Positions 26,136 through 33,592 of a stretch of DNA of 41,584 nucleotides are shown here, one piece after another (within the stretch, counting starts at the first letter, position 1; the number at the start of each line of letters is the position of its first letter). The position numbers were made by a program, and so were the translations under genes. The stretch spans positions 1-41,584 of the forward strand of contig RHAU01000001.1 of NCBI GenBank assembly GCA_010032125.1, written 5' to 3'. Origin of the DNA: Actinomycetota bacterium (GTDB lineage: Bacteria; Actinomycetota; Actinomycetes; Nanopelagicales; Nanopelagicaceae). The notes below the pieces were generated by a model. It saw only the letters and a list, made by a program, of their open reading frames with translations, did not search any database and was not told the DNA's origin.

Positions 26136-26635
26136 GGATGGCGCTCCGAAGAGTGGGTTGGTCGGACATTCGTGCTGACCAGAAACGTAATAAGAATCCC
26201 CGAGATGACGATGCACGAATCAGCGATATTAAATACTGGCCAATGTGGAATTTGGATCCAATCCACAACTTCTCCTTGCCACATCGCTGGCGGTCGAACC
26301 GCGCGGTCCCATAAGTTTCCAACCACCCCGCCAAAGAGCAACGCAAGCGCGATAGCCCACTTCCTACTGATGACTTTGGACATATAGAAGATGACATATG
26401 TTGCCACCGCGAGTTTGAGTGCGGTCAGGATGAATGTTGCGTTAGAGGCGATATTGAAGGCAGCGCCTTTATTTGTCGTGTAGGTGAATTTGAGAAAGTC
26501 GCCAATAACACGAATAGGTTCTCTGAACTGCAAATAAGCACTTGCCCAATTCTTCGTTGCTAGGTCCAGAGCGAATGCGATTGTTGCGATGACGATAAAC
26601 CATCGTCGCGCGCTTAAAGTCTGGGAGGAATTCAG
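26132..26635 (-). CDS. lspA: Lipoprotein signal peptidase, apparent CTG start
   Basis: LspA is a membrane aspartyl protease that removes the signal peptide from diacylglyceryl-prolipoproteins. Catalytic Asps are D110 (GGVVGNLWDR) and D139 (NIADS). The first helix carries DLATK (D24, K28), and four membrane segments are seen. No ATG, GTG or usable TTG starts this frame: the only TTG (26533) would remove helix 1. The frame runs open into dksA, and CTG at 26635 forms a CTGA overlap with the dksA stop, matching the ATGA/GTGA couplings elsewhere in this window. AAGGA lies 9 nt upstream. From CTG the product is 167 residues, the normal length. An ATG near 26595 is out of frame. Confidence 0.92.
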   Translation of the reverse strand: MNSSQTLSARRWFIVIATIAFALDLATKNWASAYLQFREPIRVIGDFLKFTYTTNKGAAFNIASNATFILTALKLAVATYVIFYMSKVISRKWAIALALLFGGVVGNLWDRAVRPPAMWQGEVVDWIQIPHWPVFNIADSCIVISGILITFLVSTNVRPTHSSERHP

Positions 26636-27468
26636 CGACGCTCTTCCTTCTGCTTGCAGAGCATGCAGAGTGTCGCACGAGGAAATACTTGGAGGCGCGC
26701 CTTACCAATCGAGTGACCACAATCTTCGCAGCGTCCATACGATTTGTTATCAATGCGCTCGAGTGCTCGTTCTGTCTGAAGAACCATATCTCGGGCGTTG
26801 TAGACCAATGACATCTCGTGTTCTCGTTCAAATGTCTTCGCACCGGCGTCGGCTTGGTCGTCACCGGCACCAACACCCGATGCTTCGATCAGCGCATCCA
26901 TTTCACTTTCAACTTCTTCCAATTCTTTCTTCAGGCGAACTAAGTCTTTTGCCAACTCACTTCTAATGGATTTCAATTCCGTCGCAGTCCATGTTTCCGC
27001 GCCTTCTGTGACGATAAGTGGAGCGGGTGCAGCCTTTATCGGCTTAAGAGATTGAGGCTTCTTGCCAGGCTTTGGTTTGCGCACTGGCGGGGGAAGCACA
27101 AGTCGCTTCTCTTCGACGACGACCACATCGCTCGCCTCAATTTCCGGCTTGTAAACCGAAATTGTTGTTGCACCGCCTTTGGCAGTACTACTAGTGAGCG
27201 CTGTCTTGTGTGCGCCCTTAATAATTGCTGCCTGCGGCTTCTTTGGCGGAAGTTTTTTGGCCGGTGCAACTTTCTTTGCTGGCGCAATTTTCTTGGCCGG
27301 CGTGACCTTCTTCGCTGCCGCTTTCTTTGCAGGAGCTTTCTTGGCAGCTGGCTTCTTTGCGGGAGACTTCTTCGCTACGACTTTTTTCGCCACTGGTTTG
27401 CTCTTCGCGCTCGACTTTTTACCGGCGAATCGAGCGACGGCTTTCGATAATTTCTTCTTCAATGGCAC
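26632..27468 (-). CDS. DksA/TraR zinc-finger protein with histone H1-like Lys-Ala tail
   Basis: The 278-residue protein joins two parts. Residues 1-80 are Lys/Ala/Pro repeats of the AKK and PAKK type, like histone H1 tails, expected to bind DNA or RNA non-specifically. After a Pro/Lys linker comes a coiled coil (about 160-240) with an acidic tip DQADAG, then a four-cysteine zinc finger CEDC...CMLC (C247, C250, C268, C271) of the DksA/TraR family. DksA proteins act in the RNA polymerase secondary channel; whether this one does is unproven. An equivalent gene beside lspA occurs in Streptomyces (memory). The start GTG 27468 has TAGCCT 8 nt upstream and no Shine-Dalgarno. It heads a dksA-lspA-rluD unit. 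Confidence 0.88.
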   Translation of the reverse strand: MPLKKKLSKAVARFAGKKSSAKSKPVAKKVVAKKSPAKKPAAKKAPAKKAAAKKVTPAKKIAPAKKVAPAKKLPPKKPQAAIIKGAHKTALTSSTAKGGATTISVYKPEIEASDVVVVEEKRLVLPPPVRKPKPGKKPQSLKPIKAAPAPLIVTEGAETWTATELKSIRSELAKDLVRLKKELEEVESEMDALIEASGVGAGDDQADAGAKTFEREHEMSLVYNARDMVLQTERALERIDNKSYGRCEDCGHSIGKARLQVFPRATLCMLCKQKEERR

Positions 27469-27476
27469 AGCGCCGA

Positions 27477-27482
27477 AGGCTA
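27477..27482 (-). promoter_or_regulatory. Possible -10 box for the dksA/traR-lspA-rluD unit
   Basis: TAGCCT on the minus strand lies 8 nt before the GTG at 27468. This divergent intergenic region (27469-27746, 278 nt) otherwise holds the ileS T-box leader on the plus strand. Confidence 0.35.
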
Positions 27483-27584
27483 AGGGTTAAGTGAGGTAAT
27501 TGCCACTCGCCGCGTGGGACTTCGCTCAAAGTTGATATGAGGGAGAGTGAATAGAGATGTAATAGAATTTGCACCGCTTACATA

Positions 27585-27741
27585 TTCGCAACTGACTGGG
27601 CCATCACCCACGAGCGAGTTGGAAGAAATGGGCCGCCGGCTCACGTAGAACCGACAGTAAGCGACTCAAGTGGCAGCTTTCGCTGCAAGGCGGGTGGTAC
27701 CGCGGTCGAAGAGATCGCCCCTCCAGAATGTGAAATGGAGG
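27585..27741 (+). promoter_or_regulatory. T-box riboswitch (tRNA-Ile), ultrashort Stem I, translational type
   Basis: The diagnostic T-box core is AAGGCGGGTGGTACCGCGG at 27687-27705, with the TGGT bulge (27695-27698) that pairs with uncharged tRNA-NCCA. Upstream, CAACT/AGTTG (27589-27593, 27617-27621) and TGGG/CCCA (27597-27600, 27607-27610) form a very short Stem I. Its terminal loop CCATCA carries the isoleucine specifier ATC (27603-27605). Stem III is GCAGC/GCTGC (27673-27686). Downstream, GCGGTC/GATCGC (27702-27718) competes with the antisequestrator, and CCTCCA/TGGAGG (27720-27725, 27736-27741) hides the ileS Shine-Dalgarno. No T-run follows, so control is of translation. TAGAAT at 27563-27568 is a possible -10 box. 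Confidence 0.93.
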
Positions 27742-27746
27742 CACTC

Positions 27747-30700
27747 GTGGCAACTTCTTCGCCATTCCGCGCTTTATCTGCGCAGATTGATCTTCCGGCA
27801 ATGGAACGCGAAGTGCTCACTTTCTGGCAGACCCAAGATATTTTCCATAAGAGCGTTGCTCAGCGCGCAGATGGAGATGCGTGGACTTTCTACGAAGGTC
27901 CACCTACGGCAAATGGAATGCCTGGCACACATCACATTGAGGCTCGAGTATTTAAAGATGTATTCCCCCGCTTTCACACCATGAAAGGAAAACAGGTTGT
28001 AAGAAAAGCAGGTTGGGATTGCCATGGACTTCCAGTGGAAATTGCAGTTGAAAAAGAACTTGGATTCTCTGGCAAAGGTGATATCGAGAAATTTGGTATC
28101 GCTGAATTCAATGCGAAGTGTCGCGAATCAGTACAGCGACATGTTGACGCCTTTGAAGCGATGACTACTCGGATGGGTTTCTGGGTTGATTTTGATCAAG
28201 CGTATTGGACGATGTCCAATGAATATATCGAAAGTGTTTGGTGGTCACTTTCCCAGATTCACGAAAAAGGTTTGCTTGGACAAGACCATCGAGTTGCGCC
28301 TTATTGCCCGAGATGTGGAACCGGATTATCCGACCACGAACTTGCGCTCGGTTATGAGACTGTCACAGATCCTTCTGTCTACGTTCGATTCCCCATCACT
28401 TCCGGGGAACTTAAAGAATTGGGTGCGAAATTCCTCGTTTGGACTACTACGCCATGGACTTTAGTTTCTAACACCGCCATCGCAGTCAACCCTGACGTGG
28501 ATTATGTAGTAGCGCGAACTGCACCCAGGGAAGATAGCGAAAGCGAAATTCTTGTCGTTGCCGAACCACTCCTGTCTGTCCTGGGAGATGGAAGTGAAGT
28601 AGTGAAGAAGATTCGCGGCAAGGATCTCGAACGGATCACCTACAGCAGACCTATGGGTCTTATTGATATTCCTGATTCACACTTTATTGTTCTCGCCGAC
28701 TATGTAACGACCGAAGATGGAACTGGATTAGTCCACCAATCCCCTGCATTTGGCGCAGATGACCTTGCTACGTGCCGCGCTTATAACTTGCCGGTGGTCA
28801 ACCCCATCGAAAGTAATGGCAATTTTCAGGCCGATATCAAACTCATCGGAGGCATGTTCTTTAAAGATGCAGACAAAGTCTTGATCAAAGATTTGAAGAC
28901 ACGCGGTCTGCTGTATCGCCATCAGCAATTTGAGCATAGCTACCCACATTGCTGGCGTTGTCACACACCATTGATCTATTACGCACAACCTTCTTGGTAC
29001 ATACGAACCACCAAAATCAAAGATGCGCTTCTTCGTGAAAACTCCCAGACAGATTGGCATCCAGAGACGATAAAAACGGGTCGATTTGGAGATTGGCTTA
29101 ACAACAATATCGATTGGGCTCTATCTCGAAATCGATATTGGGGCACACCGCTTCCCATCTGGAAATGCGAAAACAAGCATGAAGTTGCAATCTCCTCCCG
29201 CAAAAATCTTGAAGAGAAATCTGGAAAGAAACTGACGGAGTTGGACTTGCACCGTCCCTATGTTGATGAAATTACTTTCCCATGCGCGCAATGCACTGCA
29301 GTCATGACGCGAACTCCCGAAGTTATTGATTGTTGGTATGACGCCGGCTCAATGCCTTTCGCCCAATGGGGCTATCCGCATAAGGAAGGGTCCGTCGACA
29401 AGTTCAACAACTCATACCCAGCCGATTTCATATGTGAGGCGATCGATCAAACTCGAGGTTGGTTCTACACATTGATGGCAATTGGAACGCTTGTCTTTGA
29501 CAAATCTTCATATAAAACAGTTCTCTGTCTCGGACATATCTTGGATAAAGATGGCCGAAAGATGAGTAAGCATCTCGGTAACGTGCTCGAACCCATGTCG
29601 CTCATGGATCAGCATGGCGCAGATGCAGTCCGTTGGTACATGCTCGCCAGCGGTTCTCCATGGAGCGCACGACGAGTTGGACATGATGCAATCTCCGAAG
29701 TCGTCCGACGAACACTGCTCACTTACTGGAATACAGTCTCATTCCTTTCGCTCTACGCATCTGCATCAGATTTCGTGCCAGGAAATGCTCCCGATATCAC
29801 CAAACGCCCGATGATGGATCGCTGGATTCTTAGCGAACTTAACTCTTTAGTGGCGCGGGTGGATGCGGGATATGAAGGTTTTGACTCGCAAGATGTCGGT
29901 GAAGCAATCTCGGAATTCGTCGATCTCTTGTCGAATTGGTATGTCCGTAGATCGCGACGGAGGTTTTGGGATGGAGATGCTTCCGCCCTCACCACGCTTC
30001 ACGAATGTATCGAAACTCTGACGCTCCTTATGTCTCCGATGGTTCCTTTCATTACCGAACATGTGTGGCAGGTACTCCTGAGGCCCGTAAATTCGAAACT
30101 TCCGATATCAGTCCATCTTGCAGATTTTCCACGCTCGCAACGCGCGCTGATAGATCCGACACTGGATGCCCAGGTCGCTCTTACTCGCCGCCTCGTTGAA
30201 CTTGGACGCGCCGCACGCGCCCAATCACAAGTCAAGATTCGCCAACCACTTTCGCGAGCACTCATCGCTGCTTCGGGATGGAACGCTTTGAACGATGAGT
30301 TAATAGAGCAGATTGCAGATGAGCTCAACGTCGTATCTCTCGAAGACATTGCAGTCGCCGGCGGAGATCTAGTAGATGTTTCCGTGAAGGCGAATTTCAG
30401 ATCACTTGGTGCGAAATACGGAGCAGACGTTCAAGCAATTGCACGTTCTATATCTCAATCCAACCCATCTGACCTTGTCGCTGAAGTTCGCAGATCAGGA
30501 ACTTTTACTCTTGGTTACGAAGGCAAGAAAGCCGAGATAACGATGGAAGATCTAGTTGTCACGGAGACTCCACGTTCGGGTTGGGCTGTCGCTTCACATA
30601 CGGGAGAAAGCGTTGCGCTTGACCTCACCCTTACCGATGAATTAATCGCTCAAGGCATCGTGCGTGAAGCGGTGCGCGCCATCCAAGATGCGAGAAAAGC

Positions 30701-30890
30701 CGCGGGTCTTGATGTTTCTGATCGCATCAATCTCACCTGGAATGCAACGGAAGATTATGTGGCCGCCATCAAGGCAGGCTCTTCTCATATTGCTAGCGAA
30801 GTTCTCGCGCTTACCTTTGAACACGATTCAACTCTGAGCCCGTCACATGACGAGTTAGGTTTGACGCTTTCAATCTCGAAAGCCACATGA
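27747..30890 (+). CDS. ileS: Isoleucyl-tRNA synthetase
   Basis: IleRS charges tRNA-Ile. The 1047-residue class I synthetase has the HIGH-type motif GTHH (60-63) after PPTANGMP, the editing domain (WTTTPWTL region), the KMSKS loop as KMSKH (605-609), and an anticodon-binding C-terminal region. The tryptophan-rich catalytic segment WGTPLPIW is present. I start at GTG 27747, preceded by GGAGG with a 5-nt spacer; the ATG at 27735 overlaps the Shine-Dalgarno itself and is unlikely. Length and motifs fit the long actinobacterial IleRS type. It is the only large plus-strand gene here and is controlled by the T-box upstream. It converges on kynU with a 15-nt gap. Confidence 0.97.
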   Translation: MATSSPFRALSAQIDLPAMEREVLTFWQTQDIFHKSVAQRADGDAWTFYEGPPTANGMPGTHHIEARVFKDVFPRFHTMKGKQVVRKAGWDCHGLPVEIAVEKELGFSGKGDIEKFGIAEFNAKCRESVQRHVDAFEAMTTRMGFWVDFDQAYWTMSNEYIESVWWSLSQIHEKGLLGQDHRVAPYCPRCGTGLSDHELALGYETVTDPSVYVRFPITSGELKELGAKFLVWTTTPWTLVSNTAIAVNPDVDYVVARTAPREDSESEILVVAEPLLSVLGDGSEVVKKIRGKDLERITYSRPMGLIDIPDSHFIVLADYVTTEDGTGLVHQSPAFGADDLATCRAYNLPVVNPIESNGNFQADIKLIGGMFFKDADKVLIKDLKTRGLLYRHQQFEHSYPHCWRCHTPLIYYAQPSWYIRTTKIKDALLRENSQTDWHPETIKTGRFGDWLNNNIDWALSRNRYWGTPLPIWKCENKHEVAISSRKNLEEKSGKKLTELDLHRPYVDEITFPCAQCTAVMTRTPEVIDCWYDAGSMPFAQWGYPHKEGSVDKFNNSYPADFICEAIDQTRGWFYTLMAIGTLVFDKSSYKTVLCLGHILDKDGRKMSKHLGNVLEPMSLMDQHGADAVRWYMLASGSPWSARRVGHDAISEVVRRTLLTYWNTVSFLSLYASASDFVPGNAPDITKRPMMDRWILSELNSLVARVDAGYEGFDSQDVGEAISEFVDLLSNWYVRRSRRRFWDGDASALTTLHECIETLTLLMSPMVPFITEHVWQVLLRPVNSKLPISVHLADFPRSQRALIDPTLDAQVALTRRLVELGRAARAQSQVKIRQPLSRALIAASGWNALNDELIEQIADELNVVSLEDIAVAGGDLVDVSVKANFRSLGAKYGADVQAIARSISQSNPSDLVAEVRRSGTFTLGYEGKKAEITMEDLVVTETPRSGWAVASHTGESVALDLTLTDELIAQGIVREAVRAIQDARKAAGLDVSDRINLTWNATEDYVAAIKAGSSHIASEVLALTFEHDSTLSPSHDELGLTLSISKAT

Positions 30891-30905
30891 GCCTGGAAGT
30901 TGATC

Positions 30906-32171
30906 TCAGGTAACGCGAGAAAGGCCGCTTTTCGCTTTTTTGTAATCTCCTGAAGCGACCAAATCTCTGATCCTTGCAAAGCCTTCGTAGATTTCTGCAA
31001 AGGAATTCGCCAAGGGTGAAATGGCGACGCGGATGGAGTTTGGTACCCGGTAGTCCGGAATTACATTCTTCAATTGTCGAAGCGCGATTGCGATCTGCTC
31101 AGCTTCTGGGTGGACCAGCGAAATATGCGCACCGCGTTTATGCGCATCTCGAGGCGTATTCAGGGAAAATCCCAATGGAGAAAGCCAATTATCGAAGAGC
31201 GTAATCATCATGGCAGTGCCGGCAGCAGCCTTTTTTTCGATTGCGCCAATTCCGGCCCGCTCAATCATTTCAAATGAGGACCGTACACATCGCAATCCCA
31301 TTAAAGAAGGACTTGCAATTTGAAAACCGCGAATCGATTCTTCGCGATCAAACTCTCGTCCCATTGCAAACTGATCTCGCTGTGCGAACCAACCTTGAAT
31401 TGGAACTCGCAATTCGCTCTGCATTGCCTTTGAAACATATAACCACGCAGGAGCACCTGGCCCCGAATTTCCATATTTATATGTGCAACCAACCGCCAGG
31501 TTTACTCCGTTGTCGTCAAAATTCATCTGCACCGATCCGATGGCATGCGCAGCATCCCAGAGCATGAGAGCGCCGTACTTTTCGACAAGTGCATTGATCG
31601 CCCGGATGTCGTGTCGAGCACCCGCGCGATATTGAACGACTTCGAGGCTTACCAGCGCTACATCATCACTCAAATATTGCTCAAGTAATTCAGGAGTTAT
31701 CAATTCGTTCGCTGAGATCGATGGATTCTCATTCTCAATCATCACCAGATGTAGTCCGAAGGTTTTGGCTAGACCTTGAAGCACGTATCGATCTGTTGGG
31801 AAATTGGCGGCATCTGTAACGATGGTCTTGCGACCAGGACGCGCCTGAATGGCTGCTGACGCAAGCTGGTAGAAATTCACCGAAGTGGTGTCACAGGCGA
31901 GAACTTGGCCGGCAGCCGCACCAAGTGCGCTGCGACCAATCAGATCTCCCGTTGATTGCGCCTCGTCCACCCAATGGCTCCAACCGGTGACAACTTCACG
32001 TCCCCATTCCTCGACCATAAATGAGTTAATTGCTTTTATTGTTGAGTGCGGCAGCCGACCTAAGGAATTTCCATCTAGATAACAGGTGTCAGGATCGACA
32101 ATCAGAAATTCATCGCGAAAAGATCGAAGCGGATCGGCCTTATCGAGCTCTTCAGCGATTTTTCGTTCCAC
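30906..32171 (-). CDS. kynU: Kynureninase
   Basis: Kynureninase cleaves kynurenine to anthranilate and alanine with pyridoxal phosphate. The 421-residue fold-type I enzyme shows YLDGNSLGRLP near the N-terminus, WSHWVDEA, the PLP-pyridine Asp in LWDAAHAIGS (D206), and the Schiff-base lysine in CTYKYGNSGPGAP (K232). A C-terminal substrate-recognition domain includes GFQIASP and RGAHISL. It starts 3 nt after the yggT stop, so it appears to be the last gene of the ftsZ-side transcript. In related actinobacteria divIVA occupies this position between yggT and ileS. No other kynurenine-pathway gene is in the window; the product anthranilate could enter tryptophan synthesis. Confidence 0.93.
   Translation of the reverse strand: MERKIAEELDKADPLRSFRDEFLIVDPDTCYLDGNSLGRLPHSTIKAINSFMVEEWGREVVTGWSHWVDEAQSTGDLIGRSALGAAAGQVLACDTTSVNFYQLASAAIQARPGRKTIVTDAANFPTDRYVLQGLAKTFGLHLVMIENENPSISANELITPELLEQYLSDDVALVSLEVVQYRAGARHDIRAINALVEKYGALMLWDAAHAIGSVQMNFDDNGVNLAVGCTYKYGNSGPGAPAWLYVSKAMQSELRVPIQGWFAQRDQFAMGREFDREESIRGFQIASPSLMGLRCVRSSFEMIERAGIGAIEKKAAAGTAMMITLFDNWLSPLGFSLNTPRDAHKRGAHISLVHPEAEQIAIALRQLKNVIPDYRVPNSIRVAISPLANSFAEIYEGFARIRDLVASGDYKKAKSGLSRVT
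30915..30941 (+). terminator. Intrinsic terminator for ileS inside the 3' end of kynU
   Basis: GCGAGAA (30915-30921) pairs with TTTTCGC (30929-30935, one G-T pair), followed by six T residues (30936-30941). It ends ileS transcription 25 nt after its stop. On the other strand these bases encode the last residues of kynureninase, so the two constraints share DNA. Confidence 0.7.
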
Positions 32172-32174
32172 TGC

Positions 32175-32453
32175 TTACCGCAGAAGTGAGATGAGGATTT
32201 GAATCCCGAAGAAGAGAACGATGAAGGACATATCAAGTGCTACTGGTCCCATGCGCAACGGCGGTATGAAGCGTCGCACAAAACCAAGTGGTTTATCTGT
32301 GATGGTGTAGACGATTTCAAAGAGCGGCAAGAGAATTCCGCGCGGACGAAATCCGGGACGGAACATCCGAATGTAATCAATGATCAGCCGAGCAAAGAGT
32401 GCAAAGAGAAATAGCTCTAGTGCAGTTGCAATCCAACTTTGAATATCAACCAC
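32175..32453 (-). CDS. YggT family membrane protein (YlmG)
   Basis: YggT/YlmG proteins are small membrane proteins encoded next to sepF in Gram-positive division clusters; their role is unclear. The 92-residue product has two hydrophobic segments (about 8-27 and 72-91) flanking a basic loop. The loop carries FEIVYTITDKPLGFVRRFIPPLR, the family signature (about residues 44-66, core TDKPLGFVRRFIPP). The start is GTG 32453, 11 nt after the sepF stop. Confidence 0.92.
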   Translation of the reverse strand: MVDIQSWIATALELFLFALFARLIIDYIRMFRPGFRPRGILLPLFEIVYTITDKPLGFVRRFIPPLRMGPVALDMSFIVLFFGIQILISLLR

Positions 32454-32464
32454 CGGAGTGGAGG

Positions 32465-32920
32465 TCAGCTCTGGTTAAAGAAGCTGGCTTCTGCTGCGGC
32501 GCTTTTCTCTTCGCTGCTGACAGATACGTTTGGAGGGGTTAAGAGAAAAACTTTTGATGTTACTCGCTCGATTGTTCCTGCGTGACCAAAAACAAGTCCA
32601 GATGCGAAATCAATAAGTCGACGTCGCTCTGACTCTTCCATATCACTCAAGTTCATGATGACTGGATTGCCTTCGCGATAGAACTCACCGATCGCACGCG
32701 CTTCGCTGTACACGCGAGGAGTGATTGTCACAATGCGGTCCATATTCTGCATTGGGTTCATCGGTAACTGTTGTTGGTGAATTGGCGTTGGTGCAACTGC
32801 CAACTTCTTTGGTGCGGCCACTGGGGAAGGGCGCGATGGTGTTGGGGTTTGCGAGAGTTCAGCACCCTCGTCCTCGGTCAAGCCGAGGTAATCCGTAAGT
32901 TTTCTGATCGACATAGCCAT
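32465..32920 (-). CDS. sepF: Cell division protein SepF
   Basis: SepF anchors FtsZ to the membrane and is the main FtsZ tether in actinobacteria that lack FtsA. The 151-residue product has an N-terminal amphipathic segment (MAMSIRKLTDYLGL), a Pro-rich linker (22-55), and the C-terminal SepF fold (about 62-135). The fold shows RIVTITPRVYSEARAIGEFY, PVIMNLSDM and DFASGLVFGHAG with the conserved Gly at the dimer interface. It ends in an Ala/Ser/Glu tail. The FtsZ encoded upstream ends in DEVDIPDFMK, the tail SepF binds. ATG 32920 has TAAAAT 6 nt upstream, so an internal promoter may add to readthrough from yggS. Confidence 0.95.
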   Translation of the reverse strand: MAMSIRKLTDYLGLTEDEGAELSQTPTPSRPSPVAAPKKLAVAPTPIHQQQLPMNPMQNMDRIVTITPRVYSEARAIGEFYREGNPVIMNLSDMEESERRRLIDFASGLVFGHAGTIERVTSKVFLLTPPNVSVSSEEKSAAAEASFFNQS

Positions 32921-32926
32921 ACGTGA

Positions 32927-32932
32927 ATTTTA
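32927..32932 (-). promoter_or_regulatory. Candidate internal -10 box for leaderless sepF
   Basis: TAAAAT on the minus strand ends 6 nt before the sepF ATG (spacer TCACGT) and overlaps the TAA stop of yggS. No Shine-Dalgarno is seen before sepF. Confidence 0.55.
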
Positions 32933-33592
32933 CGGTTGAGGGCTACGCGTACCGAGGATTGAACTACCTATTCTGATGTGTGTCGCTTCAAAGCGGAGCG
33001 CAACTTCAAAATCGCCACTCATTCCCGCGGAAATATATGTTGATTCTGGTGAAATTCCACGTAACTGATGTGAACTCTGTCGAAGTCGCTCGAATGCACG
33101 AGCGGGATCACCATTCACAGGCGCTATTCCCATCACTCCAACGATGGAGATTGCCGGAAGTTTGAGAACTGATTGAGCTAAAGGAAGTAGATCTGCAGGA
33201 GCGACTCCCCCACGTGCTGATGGATCGTCATCGAGGTTTACTTGAAGAAAAACCTTTTGAACTTTACTTAATTCTTCTGCTTTCTGCGAAATCTTTTCGG
33301 CATGGTGAAACTCGTCAAGTGAGTGGATGTAATCAGCCCAGGTAACGATTGTTGAAATCTTCTTACTCTGGATTTGGCCCTGAAAATGCCAGGTTACATC
33401 GGCCGGAAGCGCCTCCGATTTAGGCGCAGCTTCTTCGCTGCGATTTTCGCCAAAATTTCGCTCTCCTAACTGATAGAGGATTTCGATATCTGAAAGCGGA
33501 AAAGTCTTGGTTACGACAATGAGCGTCTTCTCGCTGGGAATCTTTGACTTCACCGCAGCCAGCGCAGCCGCAATATCATCCCGTCGATTCAT
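32930..33592 (-). CDS. YggS family PLP homeostasis protein (YlmE)
   Basis: YggS/PLPBP proteins bind pyridoxal phosphate and buffer it; they have no established catalytic activity. The 220-residue single-domain barrel shows the PLP lysine in IVVTKTFP (about residue 29), GERNFGENR, WHFQGQIQSKK (normally WHFIGxLQxNK), VNLDDDPSARGG and SAGMSGDFEVAL with RIGSSILG at the end. The start overlaps the pgeF stop in ATGA. Its place between pgeF and sepF is conserved in actinobacteria and firmicutes. Confidence 0.94.
   Translation of the reverse strand: MNRRDDIAAALAAVKSKIPSEKTLIVVTKTFPLSDIEILYQLGERNFGENRSEEAAPKSEALPADVTWHFQGQIQSKKISTIVTWADYIHSLDEFHHAEKISQKAEELSKVQKVFLQVNLDDDPSARGGVAPADLLPLAQSVLKLPAISIVGVMGIAPVNGDPARAFERLRQSSHQLRGISPESTYISAGMSGDFEVALRFEATHIRIGSSILGTRSPQP

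Noticed and set aside
26469..26876. 135-codon minus-strand frame overlapping lspA and dksA
   Set aside because: Its residues are the out-of-frame reading of two well-identified genes, and it has no recognisable domain.
27052..27490. Plus-strand Cys/Arg- and Ala/Phe-rich open frames opposite the Lys-Ala repeats
   Set aside because: Low-complexity shadows of the AKK-coding repeats; stop codons are depleted on the antisense by composition alone.
27735..27746. ATG at 27735 as the ileS start
   Set aside because: It overlaps the GGAGG Shine-Dalgarno that the T-box sequesters; GTG 27747 has ideal spacing.
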